NCBI RefSeq assembly: GCF_018873765.1
Contig: NC_057926.1
Location: 55,813,378 to 55,877,377 of the forward strand
Direction of reading: 5' to 3'
Length of the DNA stretch: 64,000 nt
DNA from: Telopea speciosissima
Taxonomy: Eukaryota; Streptophyta; Magnoliopsida; Proteales; Proteaceae
In this document: piece by piece, positions 1 to 13,500 of the stretch
How positions within the stretch are numbered: the stretch's first letter is position 1
How the letters are laid out: each line of letters opens with the position of its first letter
Notes under the pieces: model-generated
What the model saw: the letters and a program-made list of their open reading frames with translations, nothing else
Told to the model about the DNA's origin: nothing
The model's database searches: none
Made by a program: the position numbers and the translations under genes

Positions 1-542
1 TGCTTTTTATTCTCAAAGTCTTAATTGCCAGCTACTCCGCTTGGACCCTCAAAACTTTCTTTTTTTTGCACTTTATTCATCAACTTTGGCTGTCAATTGG
101 TCCATGGGATCCAAACAATATTCAATGGATCTTGAAAAACTAATCCATGTTCAAACTCAATTATAAATTAGATTCATACCCAGATTATCTGATTATCTTA
201 AGACCCCAAAAAAAAATTTATTTTCTGTTATAAATCATACCCTCCTCAATTAGTCAATTTACTTTACACTTCCCCACCCCCACCTCTCCCTCTAAATTTT
301 TATCTCCAATTCAAACTCTATACATTTTATAAGCAATTCACTAATCACAACCTTCATCATTATTATTATCATTGTTTTTATCGTTTGTCATCTTAGTTGT
401 TAGAATTTGCAAAGATATTTTATTTTCTATTATTCAAATTACATATGGAGAAGGTTCTCTAAGCAAGTGGCATAGGAAACGCACCAATTAATGAGGGGGT
501 GACAAAAAGGTTTTCTAAATAAGGGATAGAGAGACCATTTCA

Positions 543-578
<36 letters not shown>

Positions 579-1400
579 GGGTACTAGCGTACCTTTACAT
601 AATATATATTATATATGTATTACAAGTACCATCTATATCATCATCGTCGTCCTCGTCGGTATCCTTATTGTATCTCATGATAAAGTCATGAGTCAAAGTT
701 TGATGATTAAAAAGTCACAATTATTTGATTTTCTTTATTGATGATAGTTTGGTCATCGATGTGTGCAATATTAAGAAATTCTTGCATGGAATATTAGGTT
801 TATATTCTGTTATATTCTTCTTTTTTTTATGAATAAAAAATATATTAAAATAAAGAGCAGAGAAACCAAAAAAAAATAGCCAAACTTGTTGTCCAAGGGC
901 GAACCCCAAACAAGAGAAACAAAACAATTAATAAAAGGATGGAACATCAAAATCCCGAAGAGAGAGATTTCCCAAGAAAAAAGTATATTATCAAAAAAAT
1001 TTCAATGGGAATATCACATATCTTAGAATTACAGACAAATCGAAATATCCAGTGAGAGATAAATTTAGACAAGTAATCTTTCATTAAAATTTTGCTATTT
1101 ATGGGAGTCCCACAGTTTATATCTTCTCTCAGATTTTTGAATATTGAGGCTCAATCATACACTAGGGAAGCAAAGTTAGAAATAAATCATGTAAACTATT
1201 GTGGGACTCCAATTAAGTATTAAGATCATATCTCTCATAAATCATGTCAACTGTGGGAACTTTCCAATTATTAAGTATTAAGGTCATTTTTCTCATAATA
1301 ATTTGTAAGGAGAACAAAAGAAAATCCCAATATAGTTTGCCCAATTTATTTCACCAAAGAATAAAAACAAGGTGTATTGTGTAATATTGAAGCACCCTCA
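1..1400. other. AT-rich intergenic DNA, no gene seen
   Basis: No open frame here resembles a known protein, and no intron-exon pattern could be followed. The only structure is a short AG microsatellite near 545. The region lies about 3 kb beyond the 3' end of the minus-strand hydroxylase gene. Confidence 0.6.
545..574. repeat. (GA)n microsatellite
   Basis: An uninterrupted run of about 14 GA dinucleotides is visible. It produces the Arg-Glu run in the overlapping open frame, which is therefore not coding. Confidence 0.95.
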
Positions 1401-1560
1401 CACATTGGTTGAGTGGTGCCATCTCATCCTTACATATTGGTCGAGCGGTATTATATGACCCTGACATATTGGTCGAGCAGTGCCATATGATCCTGACACA
1501 TTGGTTGAGCGCTGTCATATCACTCTCGCACATTAATCGAACGGTGCCATATCACCCTTG
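1401..1560. repeat. 32-bp minisatellite, five copies
   Basis: Five diverged copies start at 1401, 1433, 1465, 1497 and 1529, exactly 32 bases apart. Each begins with a variant of CACATTGGTTGAG and carries GTGCCATAT further on. The constant period with no indels indicates tandem duplication followed by point mutation. The open frame on the minus strand here is a by-product of the repeat. Confidence 0.92.
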
Positions 1561-4535
1561 CAGAAGTTCCAACGCATAGGGACTATTGGGAATGGTTAGA
1601 TTCTATGCCAGAAAACCTTCCTAGTTGAATTGAACCTACTAGAGTTGGTAGGAAGATGGAGAGACAAATTAATGAACAAGTAGAACAAGTAATCCAGTGG
1701 TTCTATAATATTTCATACTTCTTGGTTAGATATGTTTACTATTTAACAAGAGTTGAAAATAAAAAAAAGACTTCAATATAAAGCATTAATTGTAAAGAGA
1801 ATGTTCTCTGTGTCGCAGCGCATATGAATCTGCCACTCAGGGGGCAGGAGGGTCATTCCGCCAACCGCCCCATAATTCTATGTTATCTGTGCTGCAAGTG
1901 GATTAGAAGTTAGGACTTGGGAGACAGAAACCAAAATTCTGGAAGCTTTGATGATGAAATAAGAAAAGAGTTAAAACACAGATGGGCTTTCAAAAACAAA
2001 TTAAGCTCTAGAAGCTTTGACGATGAGGTGTATTGTGATCTGAAAACTAGGACGAATTGAAGAAACTTGTTATTTTATCAAAAGAAATAACTTGTAAATT
2101 GAACCAAAATCTAAGCAGAGTCCCAATGGCGCAAGTGATGGCTGTGTTTTATGATGATTTCTAAGAATGGACCATGTAGGCGTCAGCTCAGAAACAGAAA
2201 GAACAAGACAAACAAGGCTTGTGGGTGTGGGTGTAGAGAGAGAGGTCCTTCAACCCAACCTGTGTTTATCTGCTCTGCTCTGTTGGAGGAAGGGCCAAAG
2301 AGGACACACTCTCACATCCTTAATTTGGCAGCAAAACCTTACCCTCTCTGCATCTCTCTTTCCTTTGGAATTTGAGTTTTGTCATTTCTGTTAGTTCTTT
2401 TGTTACAAACTTATTAAGAATTAACAATTTAATAGAAAAATGATTGCAAAAGTAAAAAAGAAAGAGTTAGAATCGCACACAGAAAACATAATGATTTACA
2501 TGGTTGACCTAAGATGGCTACGTCTAAGGCCAAGCGATAAATCAAATCTTCTACTGTTCTGATGAGAAATTACAAAACCTTAATACCCTGTCTTTTTTGT
2601 GAGATCACTCCTATATATAGCGGTTGACGCATTACATTATAAAGAAACCCTAATCCTCGATAATTCAAATTTGTCCCCAATATAAATGACCCCCCAAAAA
2701 CTGCTCTGCCGATGTTAGAGGAAAGTGAACAGTACATCTTGGATTAGACTGAGATAAGGATTCACCAATAACAAAACTAGCATCTACTGTTGTTTCTATC
2801 CAACCTCCATGCAGATTGCCTTTTATGAAATGACCTTTGTGTGGTCCATCTAAGAAAGGCTTTCTCAGATGGAAGGATGTTTTGGTAATGTTGGTGTTAG
2901 ATAGAATGGACATGGTCTTTATTAGCAATATGTCAAATTTAAGAGCCTAATCAATTAAATTACCGCCTCTATGTTGACATGCACCTTCTTGGTAATCCAT
3001 CCATTTGTGTGCAACCACTTGACAGTCCTGAATTTTTAAAACTTTATTTTACCACGTGACCCACTATTTATACTAAAATTTGACATGTGAGCAAGGACTT
3101 TGAGGATTTACCTGACCAGAAAATTGGGCACATCTAAACCACCAAATACAAGGCAGATATTTGGATGGAAATGCATACTTCCATTATAACCAGTAACACC
3201 TATATAAAATATGCCAGATGAACTAGGGTGAGTATGTAGTTACTATACCCTAAACACTCAATATGGCTTTTTGAGTTAGACCCAGTTTTCTTTATGCAAC
3301 TTAATATGGCTTTTTGAGTAGAACTAGTTTTCTTTAACCACGGTGAAGGAAGAATGATGGACATCATTGGGTTTGGATGGGTGGTGACTGGCATTTCGAA
3401 GTGTGTCAACATATAGGAGTGATGATGGCCTTAGATTTGTGGGTGAACCCTTCACCTTAGGTGAAAGAGAACTTTTTGAGGATGTTCTCATGCTTGGGTA
3501 AAAAAGTCCAATTAGTAAAGCTGAAACCTAGGATCACATCATCTACTACTACCAAATGCCAAGAGACACTTATCGTGGATGAAGAGAGTCTAACCATTCG
3601 GGTGTCATTATTCCCTCCTACTCCCTATTGTCTGAAATCCAAAATGCCCTTGGCATTATTCTAAGAATCTCATCCAATTATCAGAATAACCCGTGGATTA
3701 AGGGATTTTCTTTCCATGGTAAGTGAAGGAAAACACATTCCAACAGATTTAGCTCAATTAAGTTCACAAAGTCTTCTAGAATCACCTATGCTTCCATCTA
3801 GTGATCTCTTACCCTAATTTCTGGTTCATCAAAAATACATTCGCCCATTATTATCATGCAAATTATAGATAAAGGAAAAGGCTGGGCACGTGGGTGGCGG
3901 TGCTGTCCTCTCTCTTCCCCCTCTGGAATGAACCCCTGCCCCTTCTTTATGATGCCCCATTCTGCGCCCTGGGCAGTGTGCGAATCCCATTCTTGAACCA
4001 ATATTAAACCATTATATCAATTTGGTGGACGACTTCAAACAGACCCACTATCTTTTTAGGACTTCAGATTATTTGCATAAAACATAACTGTTTAGGGTCA
4101 CTTACCACAAGATTTTCCTCCCTGCAAATCTCACCTGAGCATTTCTGCCCGTGCAAACAAGAGGACTATCCCCCAGAGTGAGTTTTCAGACACTGTAAGG
4201 AACTCAACTTAGGCCTCTTCAGTAAGTTTGTTACAGAGAAGAAAAATTAACAGGAGATTTGGAACTACAAATATCAAATGAATTTCAGACCCACTTCATT
4301 ACAGAAGCTTAAATTAACCTAAAAAATCCAATTTACAGCCATCTCAATGGATGAAACACAGGAAACAAAAGTTTCCTCCATGCATTACTAAAAGCAGTGC
4401 CATGGTGTCCTGGTCAACGATAAGACTTGTGCTATTTTACAATCTGCCAGCATCATATCTTACAGCAGTAAAAAATTATACCTTTGATTCTTCCATCCTA
4501 AATAACTCCTGCATAAGGTCAACAGCAGGAAATTT
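1561..4535. other. Intergenic DNA without a recognisable gene
   Basis: Small open frames occur (for example around 2151-2394 and 2665-2928), but none shows a recognisable domain or a splice pattern. Sequence at about 2430-2660 resembles the LTR or leader DNA of degraded retroelements: TATATATAG followed by a run into AAACCC-rich sequence. I could not set boundaries. The stretch lies downstream of the hydroxylase stop codon and should include its 3' UTR just below 4536. Confidence 0.5.
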
Positions 4536-7500
4536 TTACCTTAACAAGTAAGCACTATAACATATTTCATGGTTTTCAGCACTATTTACAAGATGGCAGA
4601 TGGACTTTACCAGTTTGGTGGTGGCCACTGATTGACGTTGCCTCTCTTTCTTCTCACGTTGGCATTCTCCACACCAGTTGGAAAAATTTTTCTGGTACTT
4701 CTTCAGCTCTCTGAAGACCGAACTGTTGAAAGAAGTTTGGGATGGTTATGTATTGGACTACTCAGATATGGCTCTTCATTAAAAAAAGAAAAAAAAACAG
4801 AAATAAAAAAATAAAAACAAATCGCTAACATCTCATCGAGCACGTAAGTTTTATATCTTTGAGTGTCGCACAATAAATAAATGTCTAGGCACGTTTGCAT
4901 ACTGGGGTGAAATCCACAGATTTGTTCAAATTCCCCAACCCCACCCCCACCCCCACCCCCACCCCCACCCCTTCTGGTTCGTTTGGAAATCAAATAATCC
5001 ATTTATTTCTGAATAGCTTGCAGATTTTATTCTTGATTATTTGCTGATTTGAATTCTCGCCAAATTACAAATTCAAATAAATGGTTTCATAGCCATGCCC
5101 CAACTCAATTTAGATCTCAATACTACCCTCTTCACATAAGGGAACTTAACTTCCAGAGGAGAGCAGGCAGAAGTTCAGACCCAAGGCTTCCAGATCTGCC
5201 ATTGCCGCCAGTCTCCTTTGTCCACTGAAGAACAGCAATGAATGGAAAGTAGATGCCTCGTTGACAGCAGATCTCTCACCTTCCAGTGACGCTCTGGAGC
5301 TCTGAATAAGAGAAGGCACCCACATTCAATCAATAGTTCTTTTTTATATGTTTTTATTTTCTCAACATTTTTGGCTCATTTTCCACCCCTCCAACCTGTT
5401 GTTGCAGGTAATGTTAAAATTCTCGTTTCTGCCCAAAAACAAGGGTCTCTTTATTTCAAGTACTCTTCCTCTCCCATGTTTCTCTCTGCGGTTTATATAG
5501 TGGTAATAAGCCTTGGGTTGGGTTATATATACATTGGACCTTTGGTCCAATAGGTATTCTTTGTAATAAACCATTTTATGGGCCTAAAATATGGGTAAGA
5601 GGTAGGAATACAGAATTTACTTTGTTAATTAGTGTAATAGGTCTCTATGAGTCCAGAGTCTCCAGACTAGTTTTAAGCTGCTTTCCTCTATTTTATGCAG
5701 ATTTAGTTAGTTAATATTACCTCTACAGCAAGCAATTGGTTGGAGGAGTTTTAAGCTTAGTGAGAGTCCTCAACTTAGATCTCGATACTTAAAATCCTAC
5801 TGCAAACAGGTTTTTTCAAATATGGTTTCTTTTCTATTTTTCGGTTTCTAATCTCAGTTTCAAGTACTGGACTAAATAGCTGCTTAATTCCTGGTCTGAA
5901 ATATGACTTCATAAGATCTGCCATCGAATTCTGCAATCCTGGATTTCTGATTTAGAGTCCTAGTCACGATAGGATTCCTTCATATTTTAAAATCTGTCCA
6001 ACCTTAGCCAAATTAGACATATTTATTCAGTTATTAATTTTCTCTTGAAATCTGGTTTATCCGGTTTGTCCTTATTCTTGTGATCCTGTCGCAGGCAGAA
6101 CTCCAATTGGATTCTCTCTGGTTCGAGATTAGCACTGTATATTGGCCTATCTGGCTTGTTTTAAGTTTTAACTGCACTGATAAGTTCTCTCTTAAATCTG
6201 GTTCTGTCCTTTTTTCCTGCGTTCCTGTTGCAAGTTGACCTCCCCTTGGTCATCACTAGTTCGGGATTAGCACTGCATTAACAAACCCTAGATAATTTGT
6301 AAAATTGGGATATCTAAAGTAAAGAAAATTTTAGGCTCCCTCTGGTTGGAAAAGAAGTGAAATTAAAATAAAAGGAAAATGGAAATGTTTGTATCATTAC
6401 AAGCAATGATTGGGTAAAAAATTCAGACACTTACCAATTAAAATTTCTTTTATTTTCCAACCATAATTCTTCGATTGGAATAGGGAAATAGATAATCCAC
6501 TTGAAAAGTTAAAATGTTTAATTAACATATTTTGTAAGATTTTAAGCTGGTTATCATCATTACAAATTTTCATGTTCTTTAAACTAAGGGTGGAGATTGG
6601 GCATGCCGCTAGCTTTCCTGGAGCTAGCGGGTCAACAAATTGGGGGGGGGGGCTGGCTGGGATGGGAGAGGTAGGGGGACTTTTCCCTGGGGGGAGGAGA
6701 GAGACAGACACAGTACTGGGCACAGCGCTAGCACGCCCAGCCTTTACCCTTAAACTAATTCCCCTTCCTCTCATTTCCATTTTCTCGGAACCAGACGGAA
6801 CCTTGAGGGCGTTGAAAGCAGAAAGAACTTTCCGACCTGATAGTGGTCTAGAAGCGCACCCAGGTTGATCAAAAAATGAGGCAAGTTATATGAGATGGTT
6901 TATTCAAGACAACAATGGTAACCTAGTTTGATTACACAGAGGATGCACAATGAGCTATAATTAAAAAATTTGTCCATTACTAACAGCTTTTATGATGGTT
7001 TTGTTCATATTTAACCAAGAAAATGATATACTCTGATTACAGAGGATGAACAATTATAAAAGTTTTTGTTTCATTACTAACAAGCAATTTTTTATAAGCA
7101 TGAAAAGAGTTTTATTACTTTAAAGCAGATGAGAAATACAGAAATGGAACGACGACAGAGGCAGAAGATAGAACAAGAAAAGAAAGAAGACCATTTAATA
7201 GACGACCTCCCCCAACCCCCAAAAGGGGCATTGGCCCGAAGACAACTACTAATCAAGGCCCAAACCACAGCCCAAACTGAACTATAAACAACAGGTTCCA
7301 CCAAGTGACTTAACCATTGAGGTCAGAAATAAAAATAAACTAAGCTATCTATTAACTAGAGTGAGTGGACATAAGCACACAACTAAAGATATCAATATAA
7401 CAAAAGAATGCATGGGAGAAATACCTTCTGCACCATAAAAGTAAGTTGATCCTATGCCCAGCAGTTGTGGCCCTGGCACCGTGCCGGTGGCGACCGCGAT

Positions 7501-10500
7501 GAAGCACAGCTTTTCCCGGAACATGGGAATAGTCCAAGATTTCCTATTAAAGTAGCAGAGACCTCAATTAATAGTGTACAACCACTAATAGTAACAACCT
7601 AGCAGGAGAAATGATGCGCTGAAATTCTGCCATAAAGGTAGGTCTATGTTGTTTGAAGTTCAATACTTCAATGTGAAACAGGCTCAACATATCAAAATCA
7701 TAATAATCCAAAGTGTATCCTATGTGTCATGGTAGAAAAATAGAAGAAACAACTCTTAACTCCATCAGGAAGCATATTCTTAATGAACAAGAAATGAATA
7801 CTTAACGAATGTTTTACAAGAAAGTACTGAATTCTCTTTCTTACAGTAATGTGTTACATCCTGAAGAAAACTATTTGGAGAAAAAAAAAAGAAGGAAAAA
7901 CTATATGTCCATTTACCCTGGAGCATGGAGACATGCATGTCATCCTAAGCTGCAGCTGATGGTCAATAACCACATAATTTTCAGAAGTTTTGAAATTCAT
8001 TCACACATTTTTGCTGGCTAGAAGTTTTAAAACAAATGCTTTTGGCAGAGAGGTTTGTGATTTGATGACCCAACTCACAGTGGAGATAATACTGAAATTC
8101 CATTGCTCACCCAAAACATTGTTTTCACCCCCACCATTTGCAATCTTCCCACCAAGAACAAATTCCTTTGATATGCAGCAAAAGGGCAAGTTGTCATCAA
8201 TAACAGAGCTTGGGAGGACAACCTTGGAAACAAGAGGCTTTAAGATTAGTAGAACGAAGACGGAGTATATGATGTGTAATTTTAGTCACACTTTAACGGA
8301 TACTGATATGGTGCGAATTGAGGAAAGAGAGATACCGCAAGACTATTAGATATTTGGGGTCAATCATAAATAAAGAAGGTGATATAGAGGATGATGTTTC
8401 ACGGAGAATTAAAGTGGGATGGATGAAGTGGAGAGGTGCATCTGGAATACTGTGACCAACGCATTCCATTAAAGCTTAAAAGAAAGTTTTATAGGACTAT
8501 TGTTCGACCAGCCATGATGTAAGGGGCAGAATGTTGAGCAATTAAGAAGTGTCATATTGATAAGCTTTGTGTAGCAGAAATGAGGATGTTAAGATGGTGT
8601 GTGGAAAAACAAGGAAGGATAAAGTACAAAATGAACATATAAAAGTGGATTTGGGAGTTGCCCCGATCAGTGACAAGCTCTGAGAGAGTCGTTTAAGGTA
8701 GTATGGTCATATTCAACGGAGGCCTAGGGACGCCCCAGTAAGGAGGAGTGGTATGATTCCGATTGAAGGAGCTAAAAGAGGTAGTGGCAGACCTAAAATG
8801 ACCATAGGAGAAGTGGTAAGAAAGGGCATGCATAGTCTAGGTCTTGTACCAAGTATGACCTCGGACAGAGCCTATTGGAGGGCAAGGATCCATGTTGCAG
8901 ACCCCATGTAGCTGAGAATCTCCTGATGTGCTGGGCTGTGCCTCTTTCCTCTTACTACCTTTCATCTTTCTATTTATATCAGATCTTTCATTAGTCTTTC
9001 TCTTTTCTTAATTTCTCACCTCTTTCCCCGCCCCTCTTTTCCATACTTTCTTCCCTTTTTAGGTTCGAACTCTTTTTTCCTACTTTGTTTTGTTTGGATC
9101 CATGTAGCCAACCCCATTAAGTTGAGATAAGGCTGAGTTTGTTGTTGTTGTACAAATGCCACAGGGGTTCAAGGTACAAGTACTTCAATACAAGAAAAAT
9201 AGAGAGAACCAAATAGTATTTCCATCATGTACCAATTACAGTTATAGATATTCCTGTCTCTTCTACAATTCTTTGTAATCCATGCAATCTTCATTTAGCC
9301 AAATCAGAAGAAAAAAATCAGAGATGAGGAATGAAATTTCTTCACATGTCTATCTTATTTGCCTCGAGAAGTGGAATCAATTCCACGCCTTCCACCTGTT
9401 ATTATTCACCGTCCATACATCTTTGAGCTTGGGGCTGTTAATTTGGAGATGAATCCGAGGTGGATGATGCCTAATAACTTTTCACTCTCCCAAGAAGTTG
9501 GAAAGAGCCAACAGTTAGTAGAAGTCATACTTTGTGGCCTGCAGCTGCAGCTATGTGGAGTATTTAGCATGAAAAACAATAGTGCATTGGCAAGCCAGCC
9601 TTACTACATGGTCGATAGGAATAAAAGAATTATGTATTGGCTTCAACTGGTAAAGATTTTGGAGACTACATACCTATCTGAAATTCTAAGAGAAAGCTAT
9701 AGAACTCTTTGTTATAGATGTTCTACCAAACAAGTTAATTTTCAAAAAATTCCAAAGTTGGAAAGTTGAGGGGCACATTTAAAAGATTTAGTGGATAGTC
9801 CAAGATCAGTGTGATTTAAACACCACCAAAAGAGTATGACTTTTCTGAAAGCCACATTAAGCTCCAATATTTCAGGGAAACCTTATTTTAGCCTATATAA
9901 ACATATATATATATATATATAAGTTTATATTGCAAGAAATGTCACACAAAGTGGTGGTTTAGATTTGCACCCTTGGTTGAAAGTATACACCAAACCCCCT
10001 ATATGTATACTTGTAAAATTTTGCCCATTCTTCCTCTGTCGCCATGGCCTCTCCATCCCCAGGCATCCCTTCTTTTATCCCTTCCAAGCCTTCCCTTTTT
10101 AGCTTAGGGATTTCTGCCTTTTTCAAAAGCCAAAAAAAAAGTCCTTTTTGACTTCCTCGCGTGGTCCCCTTCTGGAGGGCCACATGGTGGTCCCTTCTCC
10201 TCTCTCCTCTACTTCCATTCCCCGGCCTATCTCCACCTCCTCTCTCGTTGTTCCCTCTGGGCCTATTGGCCCAGCTGGGCCTTCTGGTTCAGTAGCTCCT
10301 TGCTTTTCATCCCTTTGCTCTAGCCCTTCAAACCTGGCCCACCCTTGTTTGGGCCTTAACTCTTCTATTGAGGCTCCCTCCTTCATGCCCCAACCTAATG
10401 CTCCTCCGCCTTTGCGAGTTTTTCGCCGTCGTAACCCCAGCTCCCCTCCTTTCCCTAAGATTCGCCCCTACATTGCCTACTCCCTTCCCTGCGCAAAGAA

Positions 10501-13500
10501 GATTTTGCCTCTGAGTTTGACTATTAAAGATCATGCTTTTTGCCGTGAGGCTGTGGATCCGGGTTAGAGTTCCTGTTTTCGTTGAGGCTGCCTTCGGGTG
10601 TTTTTTGTAGTCCATTTGTTTTGCTTTGCTTAGTGCGTAGTTTTTTTTTGGGCTCTTGCCTTTTATTTTGCTAGCCCTTGCCGTTTGGCAAGTCTATGTA
10701 ATTGGTTCGCGTTGTTCCCTTCCCCCTCCCTTTCTTTCCTTTGGAAATGAAATTATTTTATTCATCCAAAAAAATATATATTTTGCCCATTCTATAAATT
10801 GTTTCAAAACTAGAAGACAGAAATGGCAAGTAAAACAAGTGATTTATGCACCATGAATGAAGAAACATAATATTGATTAATTAGGAAATAAGACAAAGTA
10901 CATGTAACAAGGCTGCTCCAGTAAGAGGAAAATGTACAAACTAATCTTTTGCAAGGGGGAAAAAAACTCGCCTTGAAGTGTGAATAACCAGAGGAATGAT
11001 TAAATTCAATATGCTTAAATAGTAATCAACCTAAAATACTACCATACCTCTGATTGGGTCTCCGTATTTACATGTTTTTCACATCGAATACCTCGAAAGA
11101 ACAGTTCTCCACCAGAAAATTGCTTACCCAAGCACACGTTCAAAGTGACTTCTGAGTCATCCACATGGAAACCTACAAATACAAAACTGTTGTGGCTCAG
11201 GAAAGAAAGCAACATATGGTTTTTGCTTTCAGACTTTCCAAGGTAAAATATTCCAAAAAACAATATAGAAAGAAGGGGGAAAAAAAATATATGAAAAAGC
11301 AGAAAGAGGTGTAGACCAGTAGTAGTAGTAGTAGTAGTAGTAGTTCCATGTCTCAGCATGCCATCAAATAAAAAACAGGAAACCAGCCTTAGCTACATGT
11401 CAATTAGAGACCGGAAAAGGAAATTATAAAAATCAATAAAAGCAACTGTATTGATGAATGGAATTGCATCCCTCAACTTCAATGCTTATGTTAGATGCAA
11501 TCATACAGTGTATCTATTCTTTTTCCGTTACTGAGTTAAGCAGAGAAGACCGTTGGCTTTAAGAAGCATGCAAAAGATGGCAATGCAGACCAAAAGTATA
11601 CAGAGCAAGACCAGCCACAACCCCATGACCATAAGCTTCAACCACAAGATGGGCTGATTATCTCTAAAATTCCCAAAAGGAGACCCCCCTCAAACCCCGA
11701 GAAAATAGTTGACACTATAGCCTATTCTAGGTTATTGTTCCCTGTGGGATTGCCTCCCCCTCCCCTTTTTTTGTGTTATGCATCAAATGGATTTTATTAA
11801 CTCAATATGAGAAACAAAGTACAGTGCCCCAAACTAGAGTGCAATACAAACTCTCAAAACAATAAAAATAAAAAATAAAAAAAAGCACGAAAGAAGAGTC
11901 CCACTAGTTTCTCCTTGTTATCGTCTCTCAATATATTTTCATTTTACCAATCTAGGAAAAAATGTCAAAACAAAAGAGTTGCTTCATGATGAAGATTTTA
12001 GGCAGGCCCTACTACAAATACATCATTGACACACTCTGAAGTCAGAAGACATTTTACAGACCAATTGAACATGTGTAGCAGCATAATGAGTTAATGACTG
12101 CAAAAGCATTACTGAGAATGGAAAGGTCTAAGAAGGAAGGACCGTTACTTGGTGCAATAGCATAATGAGTTAATGACTGCAAAAGCATTACTGAGAATGG
12201 AGAGGTCTAAGAAGGAAGAAGGACCGTTACTTGGTGCAATGGCCAATATTTCCATTCCACTAGTGGTCCCACTTAAATACAACAAATGTAATGGATATAA
12301 AACTTCCATCGAAATGGCAAAATTTCATGTCATGTTGCTTTACCATTTCGACCGAAACAATGCAGACCAATGGATGAAATGCCAAACTTCTTCATCTTTT
12401 GACCCCTTTCATTGAAAAACTGCCCAGATCAGCAAAATCATCTCCAAAGTCCAAATCCTATTTCAGTTCCTAAAAAAATATTGAAAATTCGATTTTTCCC
12501 TTCTCAATTCTCCTTGGGATCATGAACAATAGTATTTGAAAAAGATTAGGGATTTGGGGGTTTACTCACAGGCAAAGGTTAATCCCAAAATAAGCCATTT
12601 TCTTTCAGATGTATGATTCAAACTCAAATGTATGAATAACCAAGAATGTAATCTTGCAAAGTAAAATGGATCGATTTGCGTGGCTTTGGTGATAGAAAGA
12701 GGGGAAATTTGCACAGAACGCATTTTTTTCCAAAATTTGTCAAGATTTGTTCTAACAATCCAATATAATTATATGATAACTAAAAATAGGTCAAACTACA
12801 ACCTGATAGGGGTCCCTTGAACTTTCTATCCAAAATTTTTTCCAAAACTTATGCTTTAAAACCTAATTACAAATACCAAAACTAAAGAAAATTGGCCCCA
12901 AAAAATTGTTCTACTCTTTCACAAATTTGCATGCAAAGAAAAACAGATAATTAAACATATTTACATGATAAAATATGTTATATTATGCTACAACACATAG
13001 TTCGAAAACGCACTGAAATCTCGGCGAAATTTCGCTAATTTCTCTAATTTTGAGTGGGCCAAGACAAAATAGCAGGTGAAACCCAGAAACGACACCATTT
13101 TGGTCGAAATTTCGCCTTCAAGTCGTATCGTTTCGGAGAAACATGCTACGTACACCTCAAGGTTGAATGACATGGCGTGGGAAAAGAATTATAGTGGGTG
13201 TAGGTGTTAGTAGTTATTTTATGGTTATCTTTTCAGTGGTTATTGTATGGTCATAGTTTAGTTATGAAGGAGTTATATGTTATGTGAGAAGTGGTATATG
13301 TGAGAAGGAGTTATTAATTAGCAGTTGTAACTACTTGTCTCCCTATAAAATGGAGAATAATCGTGAATGAAGAGGGATGAAAATTACAAATTTATCTTGA
13401 GGTTAACTTGAGAAGAGGTAGGCTACCTCCCAATAAGCCACGACGCCCTTGCTATGTCTGTAAAGCAACCCCTTATCCCTATTTTATCTCTTATTTCTAA

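Noticed and set aside
544-741. 65-residue open frame starting with an Arg-Glu run
   Set aside because: It is the (GA)n microsatellite read as protein; the rest has no recognisable domain.
1401-1560. CRISPR-like array
   Set aside because: The units are contiguous diverged repeats with no unique spacers, in a plant nuclear sequence.
2151-2394. Two overlapping open frames of about 75 residues
   Set aside because: Cys/Gly/Arg-rich in one frame and unlike any family in the other; no splice partners could be found.
5160-5300. Possible extra hydroxylase exon on the minus strand
   Set aside because: The flanking exons (7543-7425 and 4722-4536) already join in phase and reproduce the conserved LLWCRSSVFRE segment, so no exon is needed here.
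6397-6868. 127- and 98-residue open frames on opposite strands
   Set aside because: Low-complexity proline/glycine-rich shadows of a GC-rich island in an intron.
9359-9769. 136-residue open frame
   Set aside because: No recognisable domain; it lies in an intron between two transposons, and the composition looks non-coding.
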